64,000 bases of DNA from Formicarius rufipectus (lineage: Eukaryota > Chordata > Aves > Passeriformes > Formicariidae): the NCBI GenBank assembly GCA_013399695.1, contig VXAU01001777.1:1-64000 (forward strand), read 5' to 3'. This document shows positions 25,001 to 36,576 of this stretch, in pieces (the stretch's first letter is position 1; each line of letters begins with the position of its first letter). Below the pieces are notes generated by a model. The model did not search any database and was not told the DNA's origin. It saw nothing but the letters and a program-made list of their open reading frames with translations. The position numbers and the translations under genes were made by a program.

Positions 25001-26439
25001 TGTAAGCTGCCAATCTGGCTGTATTTGGAATGTATCTGTACAGCCACTATAAGCCAACTCAGGACTTCTGTGCCTCAGCAGAGGAGCAATAGAAATGCAA
25101 GAATTTACTTGCCCATATTGCATTTCTGTGTGAACTCCTGTGACCTATTTGCAACCACACCACAATGTTTGACAATAAACCCTTATAAAATAGACTAACA
25201 TGCTTCCAAAGTCAATTTGTACTTCTCTATATCATGAGGCGGTGTGCTAGAATCAAGGTCACTCAGATCCATTTCACTAAATCTATTTTAGTCCCCCGTT
25301 TTACTTTTGCTTTTGCCTCTTCATTTTTGACATCATGGTTCGACTACAGACCAGAAATCTCCAGCATGTTCTGTGAGCCTGCACAGCTGCTGTTTGGCCT
25401 TCCTCCTGCTTAGGGACCATCTTGTCTCCACACCTGCTTTTACTGTACTGACAATCTGCATAGGCCAACAGTAACTGGAATATGCTTGAAGAAGTTCAGT
25501 TAAGCTTTTTTTCAGTTTCTTTCTTCACAGTTTCTCGTTATTTGTGCCAGATTGTCTTTACCTGCAATCTTAATAAGCCTGGAAATGGCTTTTATCATAG
25601 CAGTGTTGCTGAGCATGTCTAATTTCTCACCCCATTGGCTGCCAGCTCCGATGAACTGGCTAAATAGGTGTGAACCTCTCAGCTCCAGAGGACAATAGGG
25701 CAGTATTTTGTTACTTAGCTATAAAACCACTTCAGCAAAACTGGAAGAATTGCGGAACTTTATTGTATTAGCATGCACAATATCATCTGAACATTTCATA
25801 ATATTGATACTAAAAAGTAAGAATCATGATGCTGCAAATTATGTGATGCTATGAAACTGTTTAGGTTTCATTTTAAGAGTCTGGCGATCTCTCTCTTTCC
25901 TCACTAACACTGTTGTCTTCCAAATGGTCTTGGTTTTATTGTGAATGTGAGGATATTTCTTTGGGAGATTTTGTCTTTTATTAGCAGCTCTTTTGCTGCA
26001 GCTTGTGAGTACTCTCTCCCTCATCAGTGGCCCCCCAAGCTTCCCTCCAGGGCTGTCCAGCAGCCCCTGATGCCACACGTGGCATTTCGCTGGTAGAAGT
26101 CCATTTTGCTGGTGTGCACAAGCCATGCTTGCAGTACGGTCCTCTTGCTTGGCCCAGGCTGGGATGAGCTTGGCATAACAAAATGTAGTGCCCTAGCAAA
26201 GGGCCAGGCCATGTATGGAACTACTGAATGAGACACAGGTCAGGTACCACCAATATCACAGTAACACTGTTAGGTAATACCCTTTACAATATTGACAGGT
26301 TTCAGTTTATTGCTGTTCCAGGAAGAGGCTGCAAGCAATCGAGTTCATTCCTGACCCATTGTCTATTACATGTATGCTCCTTATCTACCCAAGATGATGA
26401 GTTATCTTGAAAGTGGAAGTATTTCAGGGAAAAAGGATA
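22041..26439. other. Non-coding, possible conserved elements
   Basis: No gene is recognised. Two patches look less decayed than the background. The stretch 22110-22375 is complex sequence with retained CpGs. The stretch 23420-23720 is AT-rich with paired homeodomain-type sites in CAATTAGATAATTAG at 23498-23512. The stretch 25840-26240 is GC-richer, with three overlapping minus-strand open frames that show no domain. Confidence 0.4.
23420..23720. promoter_or_regulatory. Possible conserved non-coding element
   Basis: A dense, non-repetitive AT-rich stretch with an ATGCAT palindrome and two TAAT-core homeodomain-type sites within 23492-23513. It resembles developmental enhancers of amniotes in texture. 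No comparison was possible, so this is a lead only. Confidence 0.2.
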
Positions 26440-26700
26440 TTAGAGGACTTCATCAAGTGAACAATCTTATTTAATATTCTCCTTAATGACCTTGACTCAC
26501 AAATGAAATTTGCTGATAAAGCAGAGATGGGGTCAATCTCAATGCAGAGGAGTAGGTGAATAACAAGTAGGATGAACCGGGTAATATCAAGAGCTGAAAT
26601 GAATAAAAAGAGATGGATTTTAATAGTAGAAGAGACAAAGCCATGTATCAGAAGCAAATAATAATTTCTGCTATATTTTGAGATCTCATCAGTTAGAATA
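26440..26700 (+). mobile_element. Ancient CR1 LINE ORF2 fragment (RT catalytic region)
   Basis: The plus strand contains, in order, a CTTATTTAATATTCTCCTTAATGACC-like segment (26465-26492), then AAATTTGCTGATAAAGCA (26506-26523), and downstream a TTTTAATAGTAGAAGAGACAA-like and an AATAATTTCTGCTATATTTTGAGATCTCATCAGTTAGAA-like segment. These match the CR1 ORF2 order leading into and past the FADD catalytic motif of the reverse transcriptase. The second catalytic aspartate codon is replaced (FADK instead of FADD), about 25 bases before it are missing, and stops interrupt every frame. It is a non-functional internal fragment of an old insertion, separate from the one at 9955. Confidence 0.65.
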
Positions 26701-27624
26701 AAAAAGACTTAAGTGCATTAAGCATTCATAAGATGTTTATGAAATACTGATGAGATTTTGCTGTGCAAAACACAATACAAAAAGGTGTTTCTAGTCTTCA
26801 TACTAAGTTAGTTTCAACTATTAAAAATGTTAGTGGAGTTCCTTATTAAGTTTGTCTTCAAGAAGTATAAAAATTATATTGAAATCACTGTAAATAAGGA
26901 TTGCAGGTTATCAAGAAATTATATTTGTTAAGAACAAATAGATATCAGCCAGTTGTGTGTACTTCTTGCGTAGAAAATTTCTGCAAATACTGAGATAACC
27001 ATGGTGCTAGCTTTCCAGTGAGAATAGGAAATCTATTTAAATCTTAGATTTAAGATGACATTTGATAAAGTTATAAACAGGATTTTGGGACACAGCTGCT
27101 TGTCTGGTATAGGAAGGGACTAGGTTTTGTGTCATGCTATTGCTTCATATATACACTTTGCCTTTGAGGAGAGCTCTTAAGTTTCCAAGCATTGAAAGTA
27201 AAGTTTAAAAGTCCTCATTGGAGAGGTGAGTTCTCACAACTATTTAATCTCTGTGGAAGAGACATCGAAGGATAGAGCTGTAAACCACTTTTGCCAGAAA
27301 TATTTGCCTTTTTTCCCCCCACCATAAGGGTTTCTTGAGGATTGTCTTTTAGGTTTTTTGTAGCAGAAGGAGAGTTTTGCACAGTATTGATCTTCCCAGC
27401 TGACTGGTAAAACCATTTTTTCAGAGACTCTGAGCCTCCCTGGTTGGGAAAAAAAATATTTATGTCCCATAGTTTCATAATTTTTCATCATCCTAGAAGG
27501 GAGCTGGCCATTCTGTGTTAGTTTCTCTGAGTTACCAGAATTTTCTTGATTTTTGCCACAGTATAGACTGATTCAAGGCAATGCCTTTCTGTCCTCTTTG
27601 GGTTTTTTCTCCTATCTGTAATGA
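26701..27624. other. Non-coding, no gene seen
   Basis: AT-rich sequence. The first 100-200 bases may be further decayed CR1. Two overlapping minus-strand open frames at 27215-27491 have no recognisable product. Confidence 0.45.
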
Positions 27625-27760
27625 GTGTTAGATATTATTCTAATAGATAGATAATATAATAATATTCTAATAGTGACAGAATAATATTATTATATATATT
27701 AATAGACAGAATAATATTATTATATCACTAATAAGCAACTTATTAGTAATAATATCTGTG
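27625..27760. repeat. AT-rich duplicated and palindromic patch
   Basis: A unit GACAGAATAATATTATTATAT occurs twice (starting at 27674 and 27705). The outer parts are inverted relative to each other (TAGATATTATTCTAA near 27629 against TTAGTAATAATATCTG near 27743). At 27727-27747 there is a perfect 9-bp inverted repeat, ACTAATAAG / CTTATTAGT, around a 3-base loop. It could extrude as a hairpin or cruciform. No mobile-element family is recognised. Confidence 0.7.
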
Positions 27761-30700
27761 TACAGTGACAGAATCTTTCAGCTGAAGACACTTTTCAGCA
27801 TTTTCATAATTTTTTTATTCTCAGCCCAGATTTGACTATTCTAAAAAAAAATATTCCTAGTTTTAGTTCAGAAAAAGAAAAATATCCCACTATTTTTTTT
27901 TTTTTGTAAGTATGTGGTCTCAAGGAACTCAAATTACTTTGACAGTGACCAGATATAATGCTGGTTACTTTCTAAGTTCTCATTAAAGATCATTTCAAAG
28001 ACCTCAGAAAACAGGCGTATCATCACTAGAAGTGCCTGCATTTAATACAAAAAAACCCCAGTGGTTTTACCAGATCCCAAGGGATTCATGAGAATGAGCA
28101 TAACGAAGTCCCTGGCAGTTCACAGAAAAATAATAGTTCAGTTACTGTAGGGCTTTTAACAGATACCAGTTCACCATCCACAAGCAGTTTTCTATCAATC
28201 TCCTAGACATTCATATCTTAGGCCCCAGGACAAGAAACTGAGGGATTTCCCTTGCAGACAATAAGCATTATTGCATTTCTCAGAGAGCGCTGGAAAATAT
28301 ACACATTTTTTTGACTTAGGCATTCATAATTTGACTTTTAATGTGTTCCAGAAAGGAAAAGATGTCAAAACTCAGTTGAGGTACACATTACTGTTCCTGT
28401 GCTGTTAATTTTACTAGTTCTTAAACTAACTCTGCAAGAATAAATGTTGAGAACTTCAGCTGAAAAATACTGCATTTAATAATTTGATTCTCATTATTCC
28501 CTGTACCCTTGATAATTTTACAGATGGAAGTCTTGTTTTAAAATCAATTTTCTCTTCAAACATTTCCTATTAGCAATTATAGTGAACCCATGGAATTAGT
28601 ACATATTGACAGCTTATGCATATGGAATCCATATTTTTCATTTGCATACTATGGCTCTTGGGTCAAAAGGAGTATTCTCTAGCTTCTAAGAAGTTTGGTT
28701 GGAATTTTTTAGTTAAAAACAAACAAGCAAACAAACAAAAACAAAAAACCAAAACAGAAACAAAAAAACCCACACAGAACAAACCCCACAAACAAACAAA
28801 CAAAAACAAAACAAACAAACAAAAACAACTTCCTGTGTATCTCCCTTCTAGGATTTTCACAGCTGAACTAGCAGATTTCAGCTTTGGTTGACACAACCAA
28901 ATTAATACAACAGTTAATACTAAAGAGAAAAATTATGGCTAATAGGTACTACTAGCCACTGTCTACTACTTTCAGTAGATTTACTGATTGGCTTCCCTAT
29001 TTACAGTGCATTTCTGCACTCAGCACATAAAGGGAAGAGAAGGAGAAAAATACAAGTTATTCAATAAATGACCCTATTACATCCTCACAATTCCTGCCTC
29101 TATTCTCCCAAACTTCTCCGCTACTTCTTCCTTAACTCCAGTCTTCACTATGTTCCCAGCTGGGCAGGATTTATCTGTTGCTGGGACTGAGTTTGAGTTC
29201 TAGACACACTGGTTGCCTATCTGATTTCAGCTCTTTAAAATAGGCAGAATGTTCTTCCTACCTCTTCTTTTAGAAAAGAACAGATACTTATACGAGTCCT
29301 ACTCTTCTGCTCAGATGATATATGAAAGCTTCACTCCCTTTTAAAGCACAGTTAAAACATAAAAACAGAATACTAAAACAGCCATATATAAGGATATTTA
29401 AAACAGAAGGAATAAAACAAAATAGTTTAAAAAATTTTGAAAAGTCCACCTTTGCCCTCATTTCTCTTTTATAGTCCAAGACGTACAATTTTGCATATTT
29501 TAAAGGATCATGGAGACCTATATGCAAATTATTGAAGGAAAATATCCTTGTTCAGCATGCTTTTTAACAAAAGAATATCTAGAACAATTTGTTTTAAAAA
29601 AAATAATTTAAAATACTCCAGATATATGATCAACTGAGGGGAAAAAAATCAAAAGAGAATGAAATGAGTCCTATGGTAAGACCTATTTAGCAGAACATGA
29701 AACATAAACCATATTTTTAAAATACAGGTACTATCTGATAGTGTGCTTTGAATAGAAGTTTGGTTTTGTTAGGATTTCCACAGGCTGCTTTAGATTAGCT
29801 GACAAAAAAGTTGCTGCAGTATGAAAAATGTGTAGCCCTCCATCAGCATAGTTATACTCTTGACCTTTGTTAAAGAGTGTCTTCTCCAGCTGAGAGCTCT
29901 TCTCAGCAAGTTGTGGTGGTTGTGTGACAGAAAATAAAGGAATTTCTTGATTTAAGTAATATAACATCAGAGAAGCCAAGAGGACTGGTGATTTTTCGGG
30001 GTTTTTGGCATTGTTGTTCTCTTTGTATTAAGCAGATCTGGGGAATCGTGACTCCCCCTTTAAACAACAGAAGGCACCAATAGGTGTTACTCACTGAGAG
30101 TATATCTGAATATTCATTGCAATTTTAAGCAATGTTATTTTTCTCCTTTATTTCATCATAACTCTATTGTCCAACTCCTACACAGTTTTTAACTCAAAAT
30201 ACTGTCTCTAGCTATTTTACCTTCAGATAGGTGCTTTGGGTATTTACCAGCTATGATTACCAGTTCCAGTGAAGAAAATACTGTGTGGCTTTTTCGTAGT
30301 TTTCTTCTTTCTCCTGCATGCTGCTCCAGAAGACAGTGACACATGGTACTTCAGCCTTTGGACACAATAGTTGCCATGGGAATCTGAAAGTTTACTCCCA
30401 GGTCCTTTGTAAAAGTGCACCTTCCTTGTGGAAAAGTTGTTTCTATGGTAACATATTACTGGAGGCCGTAGGACTTACCCAGGATGTGCCATAAGGCTTC
30501 TTTTGCACATTATCTGTGTAAAATATGTCAATATAGGTTTATCTGCATTGAGGCAGGTAATAGGGAGAAGAAATGTTTCTCTTGGTGACTAGGAGTTGTT
30601 GAACACAGTTCATTAGAATTTTACTTTAGTCCTAGTTTTTATTCTGTGCTCTTTCTTTTTTTTCTGATGAACTGCCCTATTTTTCAGTAGTAGTCATTCT

Positions 30701-30929
30701 CTGGGTAATATTGGCTGATTTTATTATTGGCTGTATTATCTTTAAAGAATATACTGTATCAGTATCATTTCCAGTTCTTTAATAAACCAAATAATACTTT
30801 TGATTTCCAAGACAACAATGTTTGTGTTTTTCAACTTCCTAAGGTGTTTTGGTGGTTGTAAGGAAGTTGCTATCTGTAGTGAATGTATAAGACTGAAGGG
30901 TTAAGTATGGGTTTTTATTGTTTCTTTGG
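27761..30929. other. Non-coding with one large (CAAA)n tract
   Basis: No gene is recognised. The A/C tract at 28.7 kb produces artificial open frames on both strands. The remaining sequence is unremarkable AT-rich DNA. Confidence 0.5.
28725..28829. repeat. (CAAA)n simple repeat, about 105 bases
   Basis: Nearly uninterrupted A and C, mainly CAAA, CAAAA and CAAAAAA units. Open frames here (Lys/Asn/Gln/Thr-rich on plus, Phe/Val/Cys/Leu-rich on minus) are products of the repeat and are not genes. Confidence 0.9.
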
Positions 30930-31570
30930 ATTCACTATAGATCATTGTCACCTCCGATAATGGCTTTCACCTTAAAAAATGAGATGACACCTCCCAAATT
31001 AAAATGGGCCATGTTTTCTTGCTGAGAGTCATCCATTGATGTCAGCTTCCATTTATGGCAGAGCCTGAGCAAGCAGCAGAATTGTTGCCTTGTAATAAAT
31101 AATTTTGGGTTATCATCATTGTTTTATTACCAAGCTATCAGCCTTTATATTTATTCCTATCCATCAGTGAAGGGATTCTTATTGCTGCCAGGTATATGGG
31201 CCCATTTTGTTTCCCTGCCTGTTTTAAAACGCTGGTCCTGGCTTTGCATCAGCCATTGCTTTGCTTTAACTATTGGGACCAGCTACAATACGGGTTATTA
31301 TTAATGTCGATCATTCTCTGCTGGCAAGGGTACAGATGAAGGCTTCAGCCAACACCATGCTATGTTAACAGGGGTCTTAATTAGATCTTCTTCCTTGGCC
31401 AGGGAAAGGTGGAGAAGAGAAAATGAGACAAGCTAAAAGAATTAGGACAAATAAAAGAATTTTGTGGATGCATTTGTGACAAATTAGCTCAGACTGCAAA
31501 TGGAGATTGATTTGTTTGGGTGAAATGGATTGCTTTTCAGGAATGTAAGGATCGGACTCTTCAAGTTTAA
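30930..31570. promoter_or_regulatory. Candidate cluster of conserved non-coding elements
   Basis: About 640 bases of complex, non-repetitive sequence with balanced composition. It has many short transcription-factor-like sites: TTAATTAG at 31377-31384, AATAAATAATTTTGGG near 31094 and GATTGATTTG near 31505. Runs of simple sequence that typify the neighbouring decayed DNA are lacking. The texture resembles amniote distal enhancers. There is no long open frame (best 61 codons) and no repeat match. The role is inferred from appearance only. Confidence 0.28.
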
Positions 31571-34500
31571 GGTGAGAGGAGTTATATTTAGAACCAATGT
31601 TAGCTTTTCTTCTGGCATTAACCCTAAACTGAAAATTGAATCTGAAGTTAACACTGTGGAAGCTTTTTACATATACAGTCTGAGTAAGAATCAGCTGTGC
31701 TCACGCAGAAGTTGGATAAAATGCAAATTCAGAAACTGAGAAACAAACTGAGTCATCCCCTGTAGGATTAATACTGCCTGCCACCTTAAACGTACTGCCA
31801 CCATGGACGAGAGTGCCAACATCCCTTGTGCTCAATTGCCTAGAAGATGGCAGAGTCTTATTCACTGCTGGTGCACTTGGATTCACATCCACTTGAGATG
31901 AGTCTGCTCAAACTGATGGATGATGGATGCTAATTTATATCTTCATTGTGTAGAAGCACAAAGAAAGGAAAGTATTTCCCTCCAACCTGTTTGTATTTGG
32001 AGTATTTAATTCAGACAGCATTACTTTAGTCTTCTTTATAACATAGGTGTCACACAATTAAAAGCTTTAGATGTGAAAAAATCATGCACACAGGACTTTA
32101 GGTGGCATTAAATCTTCTACTTGGAAGAACTAACAATTCAGTAAAATATAAAGCTGTATTTTCAGAAGGATCCCTACTTTTTAACATGCATTCATTGCCA
32201 TGCATAATTGACTACACACAATTTGATTGGTATGTGTACCATTTGGTGCTCAGTTTCAGACTGACTCAAAATTGGAACACTTGTTTATTTAGCTGGATTT
32301 CTTAGAAATGTGTTTTGCCAAGACTTCAAGCAAGCCAAATATTTACAGCTGCTGTTTGCTAGGAATTCTTCCTAGGGAAAATTCTACCACACCCCAAAAG
32401 TTAAACTATTAAGCTAGTTTACCTGAAAGAGTATGAGAAATGCTTTGTGATGCTACCTGTCCACTCCCCTCTTTGGTTAATTTCCACCCATATATCTTTA
32501 CTTCCCTGAAAGAAATAATTTCTCTTTTCAAAATAATCAGCTCAACCCTTTTGCAATTGAACTGTGCCCCGCCAAATGAAGTCAGTTAATTCTAGTATCT
32601 TGGCCAAATCAAATTAATTAATGCTGGCCTCCACTCCTTCCTCAGGTCTTCTCTGATATTACATGAAACTGCACCCTGGATAAGTAGCAGGCCTTCAGGG
32701 CACCATTTATTTCTCTTTACTTAAGCCTGCTGCCCTCTCTTCTCAGCAGTTCAGAAACCATTTGATACTGCATTTCCATGCTCAAGAAGAAGGATCAGGC
32801 ACAAAGGTTAGTATAAACCTTGTTCTGATCTTGTAGATTGTGAAAATGGAGCTGCTTTCTCACTTCATTCTTCTTCTCTCTAATTTCTATCTCTAGCAGC
32901 ATCTGTATTTCTCTTTTTTTTTTTTTTCCTTTCTCCGTATTTTGATTTTGTCTTCCTACCCACATTTGTTGCTCTTGTTGTGCAGCCCACTGATGCAATA
33001 CAGATCATGTGAAAAGAAGGCAAGGCATTTTAGTTTGGTTCGGTTTGGGTTTTTTTTTCATGACTTGCAGGAAAAGAAAAAGATATTCTGAAGTTTTGTT
33101 TAGTGGTTGTTTTTTATTTTTCGTGGTGTTAGAAGACAATTAGAAAGTTAAATAAGGAGGTGATATGAAATCTGCAATTTGGCATGCAGATAGGTCTCAC
33201 TTGAGTTTTCATAGCTCCATCAGTGTCCTACAAGAAGTTTTACAGAAATGGAGGGAGAAAGGGTCTGTCGATGAGCCATATTACTCTCATTTCTTTTACT
33301 TATCCAGAAGCAGGTTTTCCCTATCCCTTGAAGTACCAGAAGAGAGCTGTGATTTTTGTCCTGTGATATGTGGGGAACTGACACAGGGAGGCAATCCTGT
33401 ACCTGTGGAAAAGAGAGGATGTAGAAAGGGTACCACAAGTGCTCTGGGCTGCAGCCTGCACCATGGGATCTTGGCCTTCCCTGCAGGATCTAATTTAAAG
33501 TAAGGGTCCAATTTAGGGCAGAAAAAGAGTTTTCTGTCTTTGCTTACTATCTCCTCTAGCTTCCTTGAAAATTTTTGTATTATTTCCATTTAATTCATGT
33601 AGAATTTTGGTGAGAAAGTTCGAACAATATCACTCAGGGTATCCCTGAGAACCAGGATAACCTAAATAACAGTCCAATAATGAACCTTCTCTTGTAGCAT
33701 CAATAGTTTATCCATAATTAAAGCAGATGTAGAGAGAATTAAATCCAGGACTCCTAGTTTCTGGGCAAATTATCTAGCCACTAGGCTGAGATTTGATAGC
33801 ACCCTTCTCCTTCCAGGACCTTAAAGCAGGTAATTAAGCACAGCTGAAAGTTTGCAGCTTTTCCTGTTTCTTGCACAGATGTTGGTTGGGGGCAGGGTTT
33901 GGTTGGGGTTGTGGCTGTCATCCCACCTGGTCAGCAATTTCAGGCTTCAATAATGCAGTAGTTGATTGCAGTTTGGATATCCTGTGTAGCTCTATTAAAT
34001 GAAGCTCTAGCAATAGGTCATGTGAACTCAATTATGACTGGCATGAGATTTTGAAAGAGTTGTTGTGACTGCTTTGCAGTCTCTTAACTAGCAGCCAAGG
34101 TAGGAAATACTATTTTTGTTCTATAGGAATAGAGTAATTTAAAAACATATGAATTAACATAATTTATTATTCTTTATTGTACCAGATTCTTCTCTAATGA
34201 AACTTGGCAGAAGGATCTAATTAATGTAAATAGTAAATGGTGAGAGTAATACATGGAAGCATGTCAAATAAATGAATAGGTATCTTGAGATACTTTATTG
34301 AATGTGTTTCATAGCCTATTGAAGCTGTAGTATTGTGTAGTGTGGTATTTGCATGTTGTGTAGTGACTTTATTTCAAGAGATTTTGCTTTGGGGTTTTTT
34401 TTGGTTTTTTTTAGTGGTGGTGGTTGGCTATTTTTGGAGGTACAGTCACATTCAGTCTAAATCAAAGCTTTACTTGTCATTTACTTTTTTTGCTCAGTAA

Positions 34501-34744
34501 AACAACAATATGGCCTGCCCTGTTATTGAAGTGTAGCTGGCTGGGTTATCTTAGCTATCATTTTCTTTCGGAAAATGCAGATTTCATGTTTTAATGCTTA
34601 GTAATGTGATACTGATCTCTATGTACAGACAAATGGTGTGGATGCACTGTAATCTACTAAGAGAGAAGTAATTCTTCAAGAATTGCAATGCTTGGAAGTG
34701 TTCTCTTAGTTTTCTAAGTTTATCATGAGCACAGGCTGACTACA
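31571..34744. other. Non-coding, no gene seen
   Basis: Unique sequence with a pyrimidine-rich patch at 32.86-32.96 kb (including a 13-T run) and short T/G tracts at 33.04 and 34.39 kb. The 112-codon open frame at 33165-33503 shows no domain. A short segment near 33745-33785 is reminiscent of ancient amniote repeats but is too weak to call. Confidence 0.45.
34740..34744 (+). repeat. Target-site duplication, left copy (CTACA)
   Basis: Five bases, CTACA, directly before the TG that starts the LTR. The partner after the LTR is CTATA, one mismatch. Confidence 0.6.
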
Positions 34745-35073
34745 TGTCCTGGTCATAGTAGCCAGGATCAGTCTGTCACTGTGTGGGTGTGTATTCTAAT
34801 CCCTTTATGTCATTTTTCTCATGAACTTCTCACAATGGCCCATTTACAGCTGCCTAAGGCACACCCACCCCCTCCAGCTACAAGCTGGGTGTTTAGGAAC
34901 TTCTGTGGGATAAGGAAGTTTTCCTGCCTCCACACCCACCTGAGGGGTCATGCCTGCTAATGGGCCATCAGGGATGCCAAAAATAAGCCATTGTTCACCT
35001 CACAGAGTAAATCACTCATTGTGAAAGTCTCTGCCCTGGGGGAGGGACTGGTCGTTCCCATCCGAGCCCAAGC

Positions 35074-35082
35074 AAATATAAG
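35074..35082 (+). promoter_or_regulatory. TATA box of the LTR
   Basis: AAATATAAG followed by CTTGGGG. It is well preserved and lies at the end of the U3 region, before the putative R region. Confidence 0.55.
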
Positions 35083-35345
35083 CTTGGGGTTTTGGGACCA
35101 GGATCACTCTTTAAATCTAGAGGAAGACCAGAGCCTCAACTGGACTGAGGCTGCCACCAGACTGCAACCATCATTTTTACCAATGGGTTTCTTCCTTCTT
35201 ACTTTGAACTCAGGGGGGTCACGTGGTGCTGAGTACAGGAGTTGGTGAGCTCCACTCTGGTGATGCCCCACTGTGCTGGGCTGTGCATCTGTTTTTGTGG
35301 GTCAAACGGGTTTCCCTTCTGTATCAGTGTATTTTGTGATCTTTC

Positions 35346-35351
35346 ATTAAA
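35346..35351 (+). terminator. LTR polyadenylation signal ATTAAA
   Basis: ATTAAA followed by a T/G-rich stretch (TTGTTATTCTGACTTG), about 75 bases before the LTR end. Confidence 0.55.
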
Positions 35352-35424
35352 TTGTTATTCTGACTTGCAATCCCATTCTGAGTAGAATTAATTTCTCCTG
35401 CCAGTTTAACTCTAAACCAGCACA

Positions 35425-35429
35425 CTATA
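35425..35429 (+). repeat. Target-site duplication, right copy (CTATA)
   Basis: Directly follows the terminal CA of the LTR and matches CTACA at 34740-34744 in four of five bases, suggesting an older insertion. Confidence 0.6.
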
Positions 35430-35981
35430 TTAGTAAGGAATCATATTACTGAACTTGAAATCTTCAGATTGCAGTTCAGTGTCTTCTGTCTTGTGTTGGG
35501 GTTACTCCAGAATAGCACACCTGTAGGCAAAAGATGTCTGCTGAAAAACAACCTTATTTCAAAGGAGAGTTGAAGACTTCAGACTGGTTATTTTAGGAGG
35601 AGTTGTCATGTCATCTAAAGGTCCAGTTCAATCTACCCACCCTCATTAAAGGTTAGAGAGCAGAGAGAGGCAACTACCATTTAATCTAGGTATTTTAATT
35701 CAGCAAATTCCAATAATGTAAAAAAAATCAAAAATAAAAAACCAAACAAAAGTAAATATTTTTTTGTCTTTTAATCTTATACAAGGTAATTTTAACAACA
35801 TCCCATCCAGGTTTTTTTCTGTGATTTTTTTGGCTTTCAGTTAGTTAAATGTTGCCAAAAAAAACCCAATACAAAGGTGACCAGGAGATTAGGTTGGGAA
35901 AGGACTGTTGGGCTGTCTATCATCTCAAACGCAATGAGCACGTTGGCTAGGAGGCAACACCAAGTAACAAGGATTCAGTGA

Positions 35982-36093
35982 GTTGTTTGTTTTGGTTTGT
36001 TTTTTGTTTGTTTTGGGGTTTTTTTGTGTTTTTGTGGGTTTTTTTGTTTGTTTTTGGTTTTTTGTTTGTTTGTTTGATTGTTTGGGGTTTTTT
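35982..36093. repeat. (GTTT)n T/G-rich tract, about 112 bases
   Basis: Consists almost only of T and G in GTTT, GTTTT and GGTTTTTT units. It is the reverse-complement type of the CAAA tracts. The Phe/Leu/Val/Cys-rich open frame over it is an artefact. Confidence 0.9.
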
Positions 36094-36547
36094 CCCCCCA
36101 ACACTATTGACTTTTATTCTGCATAAATTCCATGTGCCTCAGGGGCCTGCTGGCTTGGACAGGGGTTAGTCAGTAACTGCTAACCTTATCCGCGTTACTA
36201 TTGATTCTGAGCAGTTAAAAAGACAGCTTTCTAAATAAGAATTGGATCACACACCATTGCAAAGTGTTTCCCAAAGCAAGAGTAAAAAACATCTAAAATC
36301 TTCCCTTGTGTCTCCTCCTCTAACAGTGCGATTAATTTTTGAGGAAATGCACATGCTTTCCATTTGCCCATAAAAAGAAGAGAGGTCTTCCCTCTGATAC
36401 AATGGCTAGGAGTTTAAACCTAGATACTAAGAATCGCTGAGGTGAAAAAAAAGGAGCAGTTTGTCTTCCAGACCTGTTGTTTACTTTTTGTCACTCAGCA
36501 GTTCTGAATTTCTTTAGCTGCAATTATCTTTTTCTAATAATTCTACT

Positions 36548-36576
36548 GGGGGGGGAAAAAAAAAAAAAGAAAAAGG
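36548..36576. repeat. Homopurine run (G8 then A13)
   Basis: Eight G followed directly by thirteen A, then GAAAAAGG. Purely purine on the plus strand, and a candidate for polymerase slippage. Confidence 0.85.

Larger units (their letters stand above)
34745..35424 (+). mobile_element. Solo LTR, second avian endogenous retrovirus family
   Basis: A 680-base element starts TGTCCTGG and ends ACCAGCACA (TG...CA), flanked by near-identical 5-mers CTACA and CTATA. An AAATATAAG TATA box lies at 35074-35082 and an ATTAAA poly-A signal at 35346-35351, in the same orientation and about 265 bases apart, as expected for an LTR with U3, R and U5. The end sequence TTTAACTCTAAACCAGCACA is typical of avian LTRs. 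There is no internal retroviral sequence on either side, so it is a solo LTR. It is clearly different from the LTRs at 21.1 and 47.8 kb (shorter, no GGAGCAG array). The 85-codon open frame at 34991-35248 lies inside it and is not taken as a gene. Confidence 0.82.

Noticed and set aside
28616..28896. Lys/Gln/Asn-rich and Phe/Cys/Leu-rich open frames
   Set aside because: They are translations of the (CAAA)n repeat on the two strands.
33740..33790. Segment resembling an ancient tRNA-derived or MIR-like repeat
   Set aside because: The similarity is limited to a few short words, too little to assign a family.
35978..36169. Phe/Leu/Val-rich frame resembling a membrane segment
   Set aside because: The hydrophobic stretch is a (GTTT)n repeat, so the membrane-like look is compositional.
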